The notes: a model not told the origin generated them from the letters alone. Counted from the first letter of the stretch, positions 1 to 10,522 are shown. The stretch: 64,000 bases of DNA from Pectinophora gossypiella (GCF_024362695.1 NC_065424.1:4500786-4564785); one strand, 5' to 3'. Program-made: numbers and translations.

Positions 1-127
1 TTTTTTTATCCACATACTTTGATCCTTCTTGGCTTGAGAAATGTGGTTGATTACTTAGGTACCAAATAGGTAACCTTTCATTACCTACTTATGTGTAGTT
101 AAAACGATGTTAATTTGTAAATACTAA
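1..127. other. Unassigned AT-rich sequence
   Basis: No gene, repeat family or strong motif recognised before the family G fragment. Confidence 0.4.
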
Positions 128-316
128 CATAAGCTCACGACTATATCCCAATGGGGTAGTCAGAGGTACGCTATCGTAAGAACATCTAACTACCCACATT
201 TTATGGAGCTTTCTGTTAGACCAACGTAATAGTTGAGCCGTATCGTCGTCTGTGATGGTCGAGCCAACTGTGTTAGCGAAAACTGCACTTAAGATAAATT
301 AATAACTCATTAATAG
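128..316 (-). repeat. Family G retroposon 3' part
   Basis: Begins CATAAGCTCACGACTATATC and carries the block AGCTTTCTGTTAGACCAACG shared with about ten other places in the window (for example 20938, 29430, 61545, and in the other orientation 9948, 16853, 49587). The 3' end, read on the minus strand, is GTCGTGAGCTTATG, which resembles the ends of LINE J and family H. Confidence 0.6.
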
Positions 317-322
317 CCCCGG

Positions 323-466
323 ACCGGATTAATAGGTGGACCGACGATCTGGTGAAGGTCGCGGGAAGCCGCTGGATGCGGGCAGCGCAGGACCGACCGT
401 CGTGGAGATCCTTGGGGGAGGCCTATGCCCAGCAGTGGGCGTCGTACGGCTGATGATGATGATGAA
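323..466 (+). pseudogene. LINE R: RTE-like non-LTR retrotransposon, C-terminal end and 3' tail
   Basis: In the frame that begins with Arg-Trp-Thr-Asp-Asp, about 40 codons run to a TGA: RWTDDLVKVAGSRWMRAAQD, then a segment ending in AQQWASYG. This is the typical C-terminus of lepidopteran RTE-type endonuclease/reverse transcriptase proteins. The coding end runs straight into a (TGA)n tail (GGCTGATGATGATGATG), as expected for RTE LINEs with almost no 3'UTR. Only the last part survives, a 5'-truncated copy. Its last 50 bases (GCCCAGCAGTGGG and neighbours) are shared with the SINE tails in this window. Confidence 0.7.
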
Positions 467-593
467 TAGCCCCGGTACCGGGGTTCGATGGCGCTTCCCG
501 TTTGAGAAGCAAGCCGTTCTGACACAGGAACACAGTGACTATAGGTACTTATTGCTGGTAAATGTTAAAAAAGAAACGAGCGCCAATATTGAC

Positions 594-803
594 ACATACG
601 ACGAATTTATTAAAAACATCATAGAAGGAAAGCTAGAAGGAAAGAGAGGAAGGGGAAGACCAAGAAGAGCTTACATGGAACAGATTAAAGAAAAGGTTAA
701 CGTCGTGTCTTATAGGGAAGTCAAGGAATTGGCCTTTGATAGACTGGAATGGAAAATGCTACACCGACAAGAGCGTGGCTCTTAAATTGATGATGATGAT
801 GCC
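594..803 (+). pseudogene. LINE F: RTE-like retrotransposon C-terminal end (copy 1)
   Basis: An open frame reads DEFIKNIIEGKLEGKRGRGR, then PRRAYMEQIKEKV, and ends LHRQERGS followed by stop, then a (GAT)n tail. The GKRGRGRPRR / EQIKEKV pattern is the familiar C-terminus of lepidopteran LINE reverse transcriptases. The frame is intact to the stop, so this is one of the better kept copies. The same 3' end occurs at 36366, 39010, 53764, 58391 and 59110. Confidence 0.7.
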
Positions 804-1126
804 AATATGAATAGGGTATTTGACTGTTTCCTGAAACTGAAACGGAGTACCTATCACTTTGCCTCTTTTAAGAGCTTTTTTAAACCTGGCGGCCATAATA
901 ACCATCGACCATCATTCTATGGCCACAATGGTTTGTTTTTGAGACGTCACATTTTGAAAAAACAAAAAGAAAATGTTTTTTGAATCGTTTCGATTTTGCA
1001 ACAAAATGATGTCATTTTGACAAATTAAGATCTATGCTACAGTGTTTGATTGTTAATGACGAATTATGTTCCAATATGGCTGAATTTAATAGGTATCCGA
1101 TGAGTCACCAATAGTATAACACTTTT
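804..1126. other. Unassigned, with an M1-like terminus
   Basis: ATAGGGTATTTGAC at about 812 matches an M1 terminus, but the following sequence does not match other M1 copies. No gene seen. Confidence 0.35.
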
Positions 1127-1373
1127 AATAGGCTATTTGACAAGCTAGTCAAATGAGATGCTTTTTACGAAACGTCAAAACAAGTTTTAGAAATACTGTC
1201 CTGTGACGTCATCAATGCGGTCAAACGTCGTACCCATTGTTACTTAATTCATAAACAAAATTCGAAAATAAGTCGAAAAATAAAATGAGATTGATTTTTG
1301 ATTATCTTAGACTGGCTTCTTTTTCTAGAATTATATTTTATAATTTATCTTTGACCTAGTCAAATACCCTATT
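1127..1373. mobile_element. M1 non-autonomous TIR element (copy 1)
   Basis: Ends are ATAGGCTATTTGAC and, in reverse complement, AATAGGGTATTTGAC. The interior carries CTGTGACGTCATC. The copy at 7071 has the same ends and centre in opposite orientation, so this is a dispersed DNA element of about 250 bp with no coding capacity. Confidence 0.65.
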
Positions 1374-2786
1374 TGGGACACGTGTGACCTAACCTAACCT
1401 GTACCTATTCAAATGTCTTTTTTTCATCGGTTTTCGAAGTTAAATTACAGTCGTGTTTTTATAAAAAAAACTAGTGCTTGTCTATGTCTTCAATTGTCTT
1501 CAGCTGGTTAGGTAAGCGAACGGGAATAAACGTGAAAAAGATAGGACAAAAAGGATTTAAAAAGGTATATTAAACAGTTCAGTCTGACGGGCAACTTAAT
1601 AAGGTATTACATAACTCTACCATTTTAAAGACGTAAGCTTTTAAAAAGTATTTAATGGCACAACAAAAACCACTCGTACACGTTGTAACAAAATAACCCG
1701 CAGTCTCAGTGTAGATATTTAAACTGTAGCATATTTGAGGCGAGCAGCAAGCAGAAAACATTTCGCGGAGGCTCCTCGGCCTCTACTAAGTAAGACGGGA
1801 CATAAATTCTTCAAACGGCTAAACAAAAATAAAAAATCACGAAAACCCCTTTAAGAGAGCTACCGAACTATAATTTATGGGGCCTGGATGGCCGAGCGCG
1901 TCGGCCATCGCTCGAAATAAAATTTAAAAAAATAAAATTAAAAAAAAAAGCTTTCCGTCGGGGACACAAACTGGTGAAATTGGAAATAATTTTGCGATAG
2001 CATCGGGGCCGCCGGTACCTTTCAATTTCTTTATACGTTTGCAAATTTGTTTTTTGTTTTGCCACAGATGGGAGTTATGGGCAGCGGTTGTCAGTGGCTG
2101 GCCACGACTGTGTATTAAAACTAAATAATATTGGTTTATTTGTTCATGTAGTCGTATCAAAGGAACAAGCATGAAATGCGGACAGTTGAACGACTCTTGC
2201 GCACAACACGCCGATCTACCCGGCTACTTTTAAATTTAATTTACTATAATATACCTTTTGTTTCTGAGTTTATTAGGTATGCAAAATGGATTAATGCATT
2301 TGTGCCCGGTTAATAGCGATACACTAGCCCTCTATCAATTGTGCATTATTTTGTGAAACCCATCTATGTACATTGTGGAGAACAAATAAAAAAGATCTTT
2401 ATATTACATGGGACTTGCAAAAATAGCTTGCGAGAAGTGGGTGAAATAGTAACATAATTATACACCAATAAGTGGGTGTTATACGATACGCCTCTGTCTA
2501 ACCCTTCTGGAATGCAGGCGTGATCTTATAGAAAGCAGGAATAGCGGGATCTCTTATGGAATCGTAATAGGAGTTTGAACTTCTAAGGCCTCCTAAGGCT
2601 TTCTTCTTCACTGAGGCCGCCATTTGCCATGTACTTAGTTGAGAGTTTTTTTGTAATTAAGTATTTCTTTTTATTTTGGTGCAATAAAGTGTATTTGTAT
2701 TGTATTGAACTTCGCTCACTTTTCACTTCCCAACTTAAAGTTAAACTTTCGAATAATAGCAAATCGATTTTACTGTCCTTAGTTGT
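1374..2786. other. Unassigned AT-rich stretch
   Basis: No recognisable protein-coding region. Holds a tRNA-like A-box string (GATGGCCGAGCG, about 1888) without a convincing B box, and a retroposon-like AATAAAG end with TTGTATTGTATTG near 2682-2708. Confidence 0.35.
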
Positions 2787-2822
2787 ATGGCCTTTGCCCA
2801 GCAGTGGGATCTTGTAGGCTAG
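2787..2822 (+). repeat. SINE/RTE 3'-tail fragment
   Basis: GTATGGCCTTTGCCCAGCAG followed by TGGG and TAGGCT matches the tail shared by SINE A and LINE R. Confidence 0.55.
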
Positions 2823-3269
2823 ATTAGATTAGTTTACTTGTATGTAGGGTGTAAAATATTATTGTATTTGTAACCCAGCGTTCTTGTTCAATGATCATGA
2901 AGAGAACGAAAAATTTTACTATGGAATGACTAGATTTTAAAAAATTCTTAAGCCGCCACTTCATTCATCTATACGCGCTAAATCTCTAATAGTCCAGCGC
3001 ATTCCAACAATTACTGCGCACAGAGTAGCGTACAAGCCGAGACAGCGATTAGACAAACTGATTCAATTTGAACATGTCTGCCGGTTCATAAATCACCTGT
3101 CAACGCGCAAGCAGCCCGCGCATTGTTCGTATCTCGTACAAAACGTTGCGTATGACTCTTGACCACCTGACTGTCACTACCGAAAACCAATAACCGGACA
3201 GTGTAGTTATGGTACAATTGTACAATGTAATATTTTATTGCACTTTCACTTTATTTTATTTACTACGGA
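2823..3269. other. Unassigned sequence
   Basis: Nothing recognised; no open frame with family features. Confidence 0.35.
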
Positions 3270-3385
3270 TATATAGATAGATAGATAAAATACTTTATTG
3301 AGCACAATGGACACAAAATACAGAGATAATGACAACATAATACAGAATAGCACAAAAAGCGGCCTTATTAATATATCTATATATA
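3270..3385 (-). repeat. LINE 3'-end fragment with (GATA)n tail
   Basis: ATAGATAGATAGATAAAATA is followed by CTTTATTGAGCACAATGGAC. Read on the minus strand this is a CAATAAAG polyadenylation-type end with a tetranucleotide tail, as in LINE 3' ends. Confidence 0.5.
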
Positions 3386-3690
3386 TTTATATATCTAGGT
3401 ACATATCAGTAATAAACACAGTAGAGGTCCGAATACTTCCCAATATACACTTCACGGCACTTAACTGAATGAGCACTTGTTACAAATTAAAATTACAGAT
3501 TACCTAACTTACAGATTAATTATACTTACCCTGATGTATGCTAAAGTTAAAATTATGTCTGATATATGTGAGCAAACATCGATTGTTATGTTCTTTTATA
3601 ACAACGAAAGAAAAATAAGCCACTGCGGTTCTGTGTGTTGCCGGCGTGTTCGGAGCTCCGCCAGTTCGAACCCCAGTTGGACTTCCATCA

Positions 3691-3978
3691 ATACATACAT
3701 ACATAAACTCACGCCTATTTTCCACCGGGGTAAGAGACTATGGAATTCCATTTGCTTCGATGCTGACACACTTCTCTTGCTTCCTCCACATTCATCAATC
3801 GCTTCATTCATGCACGCCGGTTCAGAGTAGATCGTAGTAAACCTTTTCTAAGGACATCTCCAATTTGGTCAATGTAAGTTCTTCTACGTCTTCCTCTGCC
3901 AGCCCTACCATCAACCTTCGCTTTATATACCGCTTTCGCAATTTTATTATCCTTCATCCGCTCTACGTGACCAAACTT
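3691..3978 (-). pseudogene. LINE J C-terminal fragment (copy 1)
   Basis: Read on the minus strand, it encodes broken pieces of a LINE C-terminus (GRAGRGRPRR type, then LMNVEEAREVCQDRSK type), followed by the 3' end GGCGTGAGTTTATGTATGTA. Homologous pieces lie at 16690, 24916, 30089 and 57356 in + orientation. Confidence 0.6.
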
Positions 3979-3990
3979 GCACCAATAATT

Positions 3991-4195
3991 TGATTAATCT
4001 ATCTTAAGTGCAATTTTCACTAACGCAGTTGACTCGACCGTTACGCAAGGCAAATCAGCTCACCACGTTGATCTAATAGGTAGCTCAGATGAAGTCGGGT
4101 CAGTTCATCTTGATCGCAATAAACCTGAGCTTTCTTTCATCCCTCGGGATGCCTATAACTAGCGCAATTGGGGCTATAGCCGTGAACTTATTTTT
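3991..4195 (+). repeat. Family G retroposon (diverged copy)
   Basis: TATCTTAAGTGCAATTTTCA and the ACGTTGATCTAATAGGTAGC block match family G. The end GGGGCTATAGCCGTGAACTT matches the family 3' end. Confidence 0.5.
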
Positions 4196-4285
4196 ATATA
4201 TTATGACAACGTAAATATGCAATAAAAGTCATTCGAAAAACATATTAACCAAAATACCAATCGATTTTATCGCATAGCATCTACT

Positions 4286-4500
4286 CATCTCCCTAGCTTT
4301 ATCCCGTTCCTCACAGGGTCCGCTTACCTAACTTGTAGATTAGACAGGTCCGGTTTTTTAAAGTAGCGACTGTCTGTCTGACTTTCCAACCCGCGAAGGG
4401 AAAACCAGCCCAATACAGGTTAGGTCACATATCTCCGAAAATGCATTTCATGGGAATGTGAGTTTCCTCACGATGTTTTTCTTCACCCACCCACCCATCG
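4286..4500 (-). repeat. SINE D, 3' half
   Basis: CATCTCCCTAGCTTTATCCC, TCACAGGGTCCGCTTACCTA and AACCCGCGAAGGGAAAACCA match the D family read from its 3' end. The tRNA-like head is missing. Confidence 0.6.
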
Positions 4501-4935
4501 CCGCCACTCTGATAAGTATTTTTTTAATGTCATACATTGTTAATATGCGAAAATCGTAAAAAGAAAACTCGTAAACTAAAATGAAACGCCAAATCACAAG
4601 CTGTATAACTGATCGAGGCTTTCGACCACAGATATCGGCATTCCATTTCTTCCAACTCGAGTAGCCATGGGGACTCGAATTGACTCGATAAAACTATTCG
4701 ATTTATATTTTTTCTAATCTCTCTGACAGGCTACATTAATCTGTGCGCTCATAGAGTATTATAAAGTAAAGGGTGGTCATTTGCAAACGCTATTTTGCCT
4801 AAAGGTATTATTATAATATGACATATGCATGAATTCACGCCCATAATTCCTATTGCGGTAGGTAGAGCAGGAAAAAGAATTACTTATTTAGCCCCATCTA
4901 AGACACGCTCGGGATAATAATATGTATGAAAAGAT
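4501..4935. other. Unassigned sequence
   Basis: No gene seen. A fragment reading TTCACGCCCATAATTCC (about 4832) recalls the 3' end of family H. Confidence 0.35.
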
Positions 4936-5355
4936 TATAGTCTGTGGAATCCGCGATAGTTCGGAGAACGCGTGATATCGTAGTATCACGGGTTCGAATC
5001 CCGGTTGGGGTTCTAAAGCAGTCTTTTAGGTCCAAGTTTTAAGACCGAATGTCCTTTTAAAATCTAAACACCAACGTTTAACTGCTGTGTCAAGAAATCT
5101 CGGCCTTACGAGGTTAAAGTATAATAAATACGTACATATAAGTAAGGCATTTAAGTGTCTTTGTTACCTACCTGATATACCTTACTTATATATATAAGTG
5201 AGGTATATATATATATATAATAATAATATAAATCATATTAAAAGGACATTCGGTCATTGACCTAAAAGACTGCTTTAGAACCCGAACCGGGATTCGAACC
5301 CGTGAAACTACGATGTCACGCGTTCTCCGAACTATCGCGGATTCCACAGACTATA
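4936..5355. repeat. Inverted pair of tRNA-like units (foldback, arms about 120 bp)
   Basis: The left arm (4936-5061) and right arm (5236-5355) are near-perfect reverse complements around an AT-rich centre of about 170 bp. Each arm contains a B-box-like CGGGTTCGAATCCCGGTT and an A-box-like GATAGTTCGGAGAACG, so each could be a tRNA-derived SINE head. A related head lies at 51715-51790. TATATATA-rich sequence lies in the loop. Confidence 0.65.
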
Positions 5356-5660
5356 TAAAAGTCAATTATGTCAATTTCAAAAATAAAATAAAAGTTACAA
5401 TCAAAAATTTAAAAATAATAATGAAATCAAAATTAAAATTATTAAAATCAAATCTAAATATACTTAAAATTAAAAATAATCTATATTTTTCTAAAATATA
5501 ATTTCTGTGACATCTTACATTAATCTTTGCATTCACAGAGTAATGTTAAAGTACGCAGGGTAGTCATTTGCGAGTTTAGTTCAGCCTAAAGGCATTATTA
5601 TTGCAGTACTTACCTAGTAACTAACTAATAAAGTATATAAACAATTTATTGTAGGTTCTA
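5356..5660. other. Unassigned AT-rich sequence
   Basis: A-rich stretch with Lys/Asn-rich chance reading frames; not judged coding. Confidence 0.4.
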
Positions 5661-5765
5661 TAATTAATTATTCTAATGGTGCTGATTCCAGTATACACCA
5701 TTTAATTTTATTTTAAGTTATACCTGTCGTTTTCTTATCCGCCAAAAAGATTCTGCAAGATTTTC
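5661..5765. repeat. N element terminal fragment
   Basis: AATGGTGCTGATTCCAGTAT followed by AAGTTATACCTGTCGTTTTC matches the left TIR of the N element at 6827. Confidence 0.5.
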
Positions 5766-5944
5766 TTTGGGTGGACGGCTGTATAGACGGCGCGTCATAA
5801 AATCGCACTCGCAGAAAAATCGCAACTCGTTGGTCGGCGCTTCTTAAAAGCCTCTTCTTAATGCCGGCTTCGAAGGACCATGTCGCACACAGATGTTGTT
5901 GTGAAGGACCCCGGTACCGACCCCGCCGGCGTGGTCGACGATTT

Positions 5945-6185
5945 CCCTCATTCAGCGCTTATCGCTATCGACCCGCTAGGGTTGATTAATTCTTTCAAAT
6001 ATTTTTCCTCTCAGACGACGCCCTGAGCCGAGGTTCGCGCCCAACTGGGCACCCTCAGGCCTGTTGTCTTAAACGTTGTACCGGGTGAGAGCCTACAGCG
6101 CTCCCCATTTGTCCGGCCAAGTAGTTAATGCCATCTGCGGCAAATCTACAATAAGTCACGTCAATAAAAAAAAAAGTAAAGAATA
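5945..6185 (+). repeat. Family X repeat (copy 1)
   Basis: Shares with 59688-59945 the blocks TCCCTCATTCAGC, CGCCCAACTGGGCACCCT and CTCCCCATTTGTCCGGCCAA, and ends in an A-rich tail. Short reversed pieces occur at 20690 and 62640. Probably a retroposon 3' end; no protein match recognised. Confidence 0.55.
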
Positions 6186-6349
6186 CAGCGACTTTGAGTT
6201 GACCACGTTGTTTTATTAAATTAATTAGGCACACACAATTTGCGTTATTACACAGTTCGTTGATCGTAGAAGAAGAAGGAAAAAGTATTGCTATTTTATA
6301 GATTAAAAAGTAAAAAATAATAATTTTGTTGGATGTTGCCAACATATGG

Positions 6350-6400
6350 ACCGGGACCCACGGCTTAACGTGCTTTCCGAAGCACGAATCATCTTCATTG
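6350..6400 (-). repeat. SINE central-block fragment
   Basis: ACGGCTTAACGTGCTTTCCG followed by AAGCACGAATCATCTTC is the central block of SINEs A-C. Confidence 0.55.
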
Positions 6401-6676
6401 ATAAAATATTATAGTATTCATTCAAATGTCTCTTCAATATCTTTTTAAACTATTATGCCCATTATGATCTACAATCAAATATTTAATCTGCGCAAGTATT
6501 AGCGGGCGAAACGACGGCGTGCGCTGGCGCAGCTTTGCAGCTAATCACAAGTAGACAGGCAAATTAGAAAGCAGGCCGACCAGTAGGCTTCGTAATAATA
6601 ATATAATACAACGATCTATGTGTGCGTGGATGCGGTATTTCCTTTTAATAAATATTCATAAGTATTTTTTTATTTA
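6401..6676. other. Unassigned sequence
   Basis: Nothing recognised. Confidence 0.3.
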
Positions 6677-6826
6677 TAATCTCATTTATGGTCGTAATCT
6701 ACTGGGGTGTGCAGAGGTAGTAATAATTACTTACTTATACCATAATATAGCATGACGCGCAAGGGTATATCTATCGCGAGATCAACTAAGTACCCGCACT
6801 TTACCGAGCTTTGATGACGACCTAAT
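6677..6826 (-). repeat. Family G fragment
   Basis: AACTAAGTACCCGCACTTTA followed by CCGAGCTTT matches G; directly abuts the N element. Confidence 0.5.
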
Positions 6827-7412
6827 GGTGCTAATTCCTGTACTCACCATCTAATTTTATTTTAAGTTATACCTGTCATTTTCGCCAAAAAAGGAAAGAA
6901 ACGGGTAATCGATAGACATAAAAGTTATGGAACACACGACAATTTTAGGCAAAAATAAAAAACCCCTTCCAAAATGTTATATTGGCCAATAACTCGACAG
7001 AATTAAGTTGACAGCACACGTCAATCGGATTGCATACGAGCGAAATGCCTATTTCATTCATTCATTTTAAAATAGGGTATTTGACTAGGTCAAAGATAAA
7101 TTTATAAAATGCTAATCTAGAAATAGAAGCCAGTCTGAGATTATCAAAAAAATCAATCTCATTTTACTTTTCGTCTTATATTCGAATTTGAAATTTGAAA
7201 ATGACGTTTGACAGCTTTTATTGATGACGTCACAGGACAATATTTCCATACAAACAAAGAAGAAAACTTTCGTTTCGACGTTTCGTCATTTGAGTAGGTT
7301 GTCAAGTAGCCTATTAACAGCTATCAATCATCCGTCCCTTTCCTTTTCAGCAGATAAGAAAATGACGGGTTTAACTTAAAATTAGGAGGTGTGTGCTGGA
7401 ATCGGGGCCAAC
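6827..7412. mobile_element. N element: TIR element with an M1 element inserted in it
   Basis: The left end (about 6832-6900, with TAAGTTATACCTGTCATTTT) and the right end (about 7340-7412, with GATAAGAAAATGACGGGTTT) are long inverted repeats. The middle is split by M1 at 7071-7318. A copy without M1 (39350-39580) gives the uninterrupted junction. No coding capacity; a large MITE by structure. Confidence 0.6.
7071..7318. mobile_element. M1 TIR element (copy 2), nested in N
   Basis: ATAGGGTATTTGACTAGGTC at the left end and GTCAAGTAGCCTATT at the right. Contains GATGACGTCACAGG. Matches copy 1 in reverse orientation. Confidence 0.7.
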
Positions 7413-7738
7413 ATGTGTGTGTAACAATGAACTACAGTGTGTAAATGAAGTATAAGCCGCATCCAAAGTTTCGTAGCTCGCGATTGCAGTAACCAGCCGT
7501 CAATCCCGTCACGATATATCACAGATATCCATTATGATTTGTCAAAACACATCGCCGACCCGCGCGCGGTCGATATACGAACACGTGTATCTATAAAGTT
7601 CAATTGTATTGTTTATTAACAAATAAAAAAGTTGACTTACGACAAATATTTAAAAATGGAAAAGATTAAGTAGGACTTTTTTTTTACAAAAGATTCAGAT
7701 ACAAGTATAAAACAAAACACTGTATAATACCTCTACAT
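7413..7738. other. Unassigned sequence upstream of SINE A1
   Basis: Contains CpG-bearing unique sequence (CGACCCGCGCGCGGTCGATA, about 7557). No gene seen. Confidence 0.3.
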
Positions 7739-7751
7739 AACTTAAAATAAC

Positions 7752-8083
7752 AGCCTCCGTGGTCTAGTGGTTAGAGCGTTAGGCTCACGATCTGGAGGTC
7801 CGGGTTCGATTCCCGATGGGGACATTGTCAAAATCACTTTGTGAGACTGAGACTGTCCTTTGTTTGGTAAGGACTTTTCAGGCTTGAATCACCTGATTGT
7901 CCAAAAAAGTAAGATGATTCCGTGCTTCGGAAGGCACGTTAAGCCGTTGGTCCCGGCTATTAGCCGAAAAACACCTCCACCAACCCGCATTGGAGCAGCG
8001 TGGTGGAGTATGCTCCATACTCCCTCTGGTTGATTGAGGGGAGGCCTGTGCCCAGCAGTGGGACGTATATAGGCTGTTTATGT
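7752..8083 (+). mobile_element. SINE A1, complete, 13-bp target-site duplication
   Basis: tRNA-derived SINE of 332 bp. The head has A box TGGTCTAGTGG and B box GGTTCGATTCC, then the central block CGTGCTTCGGAAGGCACGTT and the tail GCCCAGCAGTGGGACGTATA. It is flanked by perfect copies of AACTTAAAATAAC at 7739-7751 and 8084-8096. Non-coding; moved by LINE proteins. Confidence 0.9.
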
Positions 8084-8099
8084 AACTTAAAATAACTTA

Positions 8100-8574
8100 C
8101 TTTAAGCATTATAAAATTACAAATAATTAAAACTATACTACTAAAACTAAATTAAAAGCTCAATTAAAGATGCTCCCTTTTATCACCTCTCGACTGAATG
8201 TGCCCATCACGCTCGCAGCGTTGCCCCGTTGGATGGCGAGGGAAATATGCTTTAATATACTTAAGCACTATAATTAAAGACAGATGCAAAGGTGACAAAA
8301 AACGTTTTCTTTTTTCTATTTAACTTACTTATTTATGAAGGAAAGATGAAAGGCATATAATGAGGAAAGTTATGACAATGAATGTGGATATATTGACGAA
8401 TTGGGAATGGAACCAAATCACAGAATTTATTTTTTGAAAAAAAAAAACCGACTATGTACGGAAAAACCTCTGCAAAAAGCATGAAATAAGAACAGTTCCC
8501 TGAAATTCTTCCGAATAGTAATAATATTTGCCGCCGTGGCAAGCAAACTCTTAGGACAGATACTTAAAATAAAA
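8100..8574. other. Unassigned sequence
   Basis: Nothing recognised apart from AT-rich DNA; no gene. Confidence 0.3.
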
Positions 8575-8690
8575 ACAAGTCTCTGTCTGTGTGTGTTTTG
8601 TGTAAGTCTATGTGTGTCTGTGGTGTCCTAAAATAATAAATGTTTCTTTCTTTCTTAATTTATTTCTTTCTAAATAATCAACATCTAAGA
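8575..8690 (+). repeat. LINE/retroposon 3' end with (TTTC)n
   Basis: GTCTGTGGTGTCCTAAAATA, AATAAATG and TTTCTTTCTTTCTT match the reverse of copies at 9032, 25695 and 43000, giving a retroposon 3' end with AATAAA. Confidence 0.55.
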
Positions 8691-8937
8691 AACTAAAGCT
8701 AAACATTGAAAAATTACTTGTCAAAGTTTACACAGGGGCGGTGGTGATACACAGTATTGTCATACCAACAACCGCCGGCATACCGTCAACAACCAATACT
8801 GGGAGCTGCGGTGAGCCAAACAAGTGGTTCGCGGAATCAACCTCGTTAGACACTAGCAATAATCTACAACCATCCGCAGTTTCTAGAACATTCCGCGGAT
8901 GTAGAAATATGTAGTGATATAGTTTACTCTGTGGAAA

Positions 8938-9268
8938 CAGCCGTCGTCTAGTAAAGTTGAGCTCACGATCTGGAAGTCCAAACATTGTCAGAAATCATTT
9001 CCTGAGACTGTACTTTGGTTAGGTAAGACATTGAAAGAAAGAAGGAAACATTTATTATAAAGGGACACCACAGTAACAAATATAAAACAAAACACGGAAT
9101 AACACATAACTTACACAAGAGAGTAATTACAAATAAATAGACAGTAAACATTGCAGAACTGATTGCCCGAAAAACTAAAATTACATCGTGCTTTGTTAAA
9201 TACCCTATCCGGTTGATTGAGGGGAAGCCTGTGCCCAGCAGTGGGACGTATATAGGCTGATGTATAGT
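8938..9268 (+). mobile_element. SINE A7, diverged and interrupted
   Basis: Head remnant GAGCTCACGATCTGGAAGTC and tail GGTTGATTGAGGGGAAGCCT with GCAGTGGGACGTATATAGGC are separated by a retroposon end in opposite orientation (9032-9150). Confidence 0.55.
9032..9150 (-). repeat. Retroposon 3' end nested in SINE A7
   Basis: GAAAGAAAGAAGGAAACATT followed by GGGACACCACAG is the reverse of the 8575 family. Confidence 0.5.
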
Positions 9269-9269
9269 T

Positions 9270-9862
9270 TACTAGATGGTGTATTTTACAACACATTTTA
9301 GATACAATATAAAACGGTAACAACATAAATGTGATCCTCGAAAATTATAACAAAAGAATGTCAACATAGATGATAATAAAATCAATACAATGTCATGGCT
9401 AATATGAGTATTAATAAAATAATTATGTACTTATAAAATAAAATAATATTCCACTTTACAATTTTCTGGTTAGGACAAAAAAATACTCTTTGGGAAATTG
9501 AGGGAAACTCACACAGAGAAAACTAAAACGAAAAAGTTCGGCTGGACACAGAGCTGACTTTTTGATTTAATTTTCTCTTGGTACACATAGATAGTAAAAT
9601 CAAAACTGCAGAAATAATCTGGTTGGAATCTGCAGCGGGTTGCATTCTAGTATGCAACGTAAACATATCATATCAAGGCGCATGCGCGAGCTGATAAGCT
9701 ATCGCCAGATAAGCGATCTGTTATCAGCACCAACGGAGCGAGACCCCAGTTTAGAATTAAATAGTTTACTTGCTATTACTCAAGGCCTTTATGCTATTTT
9801 CTTTTTATACTGCACCTTCTTATTGTGACTATCTGTGGTCTTGTGGTGCGGCCACGAGTAGG
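9270..9862. other. Unassigned sequence
   Basis: AT-rich with a CpG-bearing part around 9655-9740. No family or gene recognised. Confidence 0.3.
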
Positions 9863-9865
9863 TAC

Positions 9866-9947
9866 CTACTAATATGTATACACTTTGAAACCATGTCACA
9901 TTAACTTTTTTGACAAATTAAACTTATTTAGTGTCAAATATGAAGTT
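9866..9947. repeat. M2 fragment
   Basis: TAATATGTATACACTTTGAA and CATGTCACATTAACTTTTTT match one half of M2. Confidence 0.5.
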
Positions 9948-10100
9948 ATTAATCTTAAGTGCAGTTTCCACTAACACAATTGCCTCGACCATTACAGACG
10001 GCGATACGTCTCACCTATCACGTTGGTCTAACAGAAAGCTCGGTGAGGTGTGGGTACTTAGTTCATCAAATGATGATATGAGTACAGAGTAGATGATAAC
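9948..10100 (+). repeat. Family G retroposon fragment
   Basis: TCTTAAGTGCAGTTTCCACT and CTAACAGAAAGCTCGGTGAG, followed by GTGTGGGTACTTAGTTCATC. Confidence 0.55.
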
Positions 10101-10142
10101 CTAGATACAAATTGACTCAATATGTCTATGAAACTTTCATGA

Positions 10143-10396
10143 GATCTTCTTCTATCGTGTGGGTTAGAGGGTGGATGACTAAACTTAACTACCCTGGTGT
10201 CAGGTTATTATTGAGCCGCCATAGGCCCTGACATGGTAAGCACGGATCACCTTACTTTCGGACAATCTGGTGATCAGCCTAATGTCCTAACCAAACTAGG
10301 GATCATAAAGTGATTTTTGCGATAAGTCCCGGGTTTCGATCTCGGTACCTCCGGATCGTGTGACCAACGCTCAACCACTGGACAACGGAGGTTCGA
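10143..10396 (-). mobile_element. SINE B1
   Basis: Starts (minus 3' end) TCTTCTTCTATCGTGTGGGT, has GGCCCTGACATGG and a tRNA-like head ending CCACTGGACAACGGAGG. Slightly diverged but near full length; no TSD resolved. Confidence 0.7.
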
Positions 10397-10522
10397 TCAT
10401 CGTTTTATGCGATGAAAGAAATGAGTTATGACGTCGTCAAAAGGCGGTCAATAGTCTATTACTAACCTAACCCTAATTTTGTACATAAATTCTTTGAAGT
10501 TTACGCGGTTATTGTCATGAAT

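Noticed and set aside
336..785. 149-codon + frame as one gene
   Set aside because: It joins the out-of-frame part of LINE R, unrelated sequence and the LINE F C-terminus; only the last part (from about 594) is a real LINE frame.
1387..1403. CCTAACCTAACCT as insect telomere repeat
   Set aside because: Only two or three units of the TTAGG complement, inside unique DNA; too short to be telomeric. Similar pieces at 10451 and 41376 are equally short.
5313..5501. 62-codon Lys/Asn-rich frame
   Set aside because: Starts in the tRNA-like inverted repeat and runs through A-rich low-complexity DNA.
7752..7825. True tRNA gene
   Set aside because: A and B boxes are fine, but the same head is repeated in many SINE copies and does not fold as a full tRNA with a clear anticodon stem.
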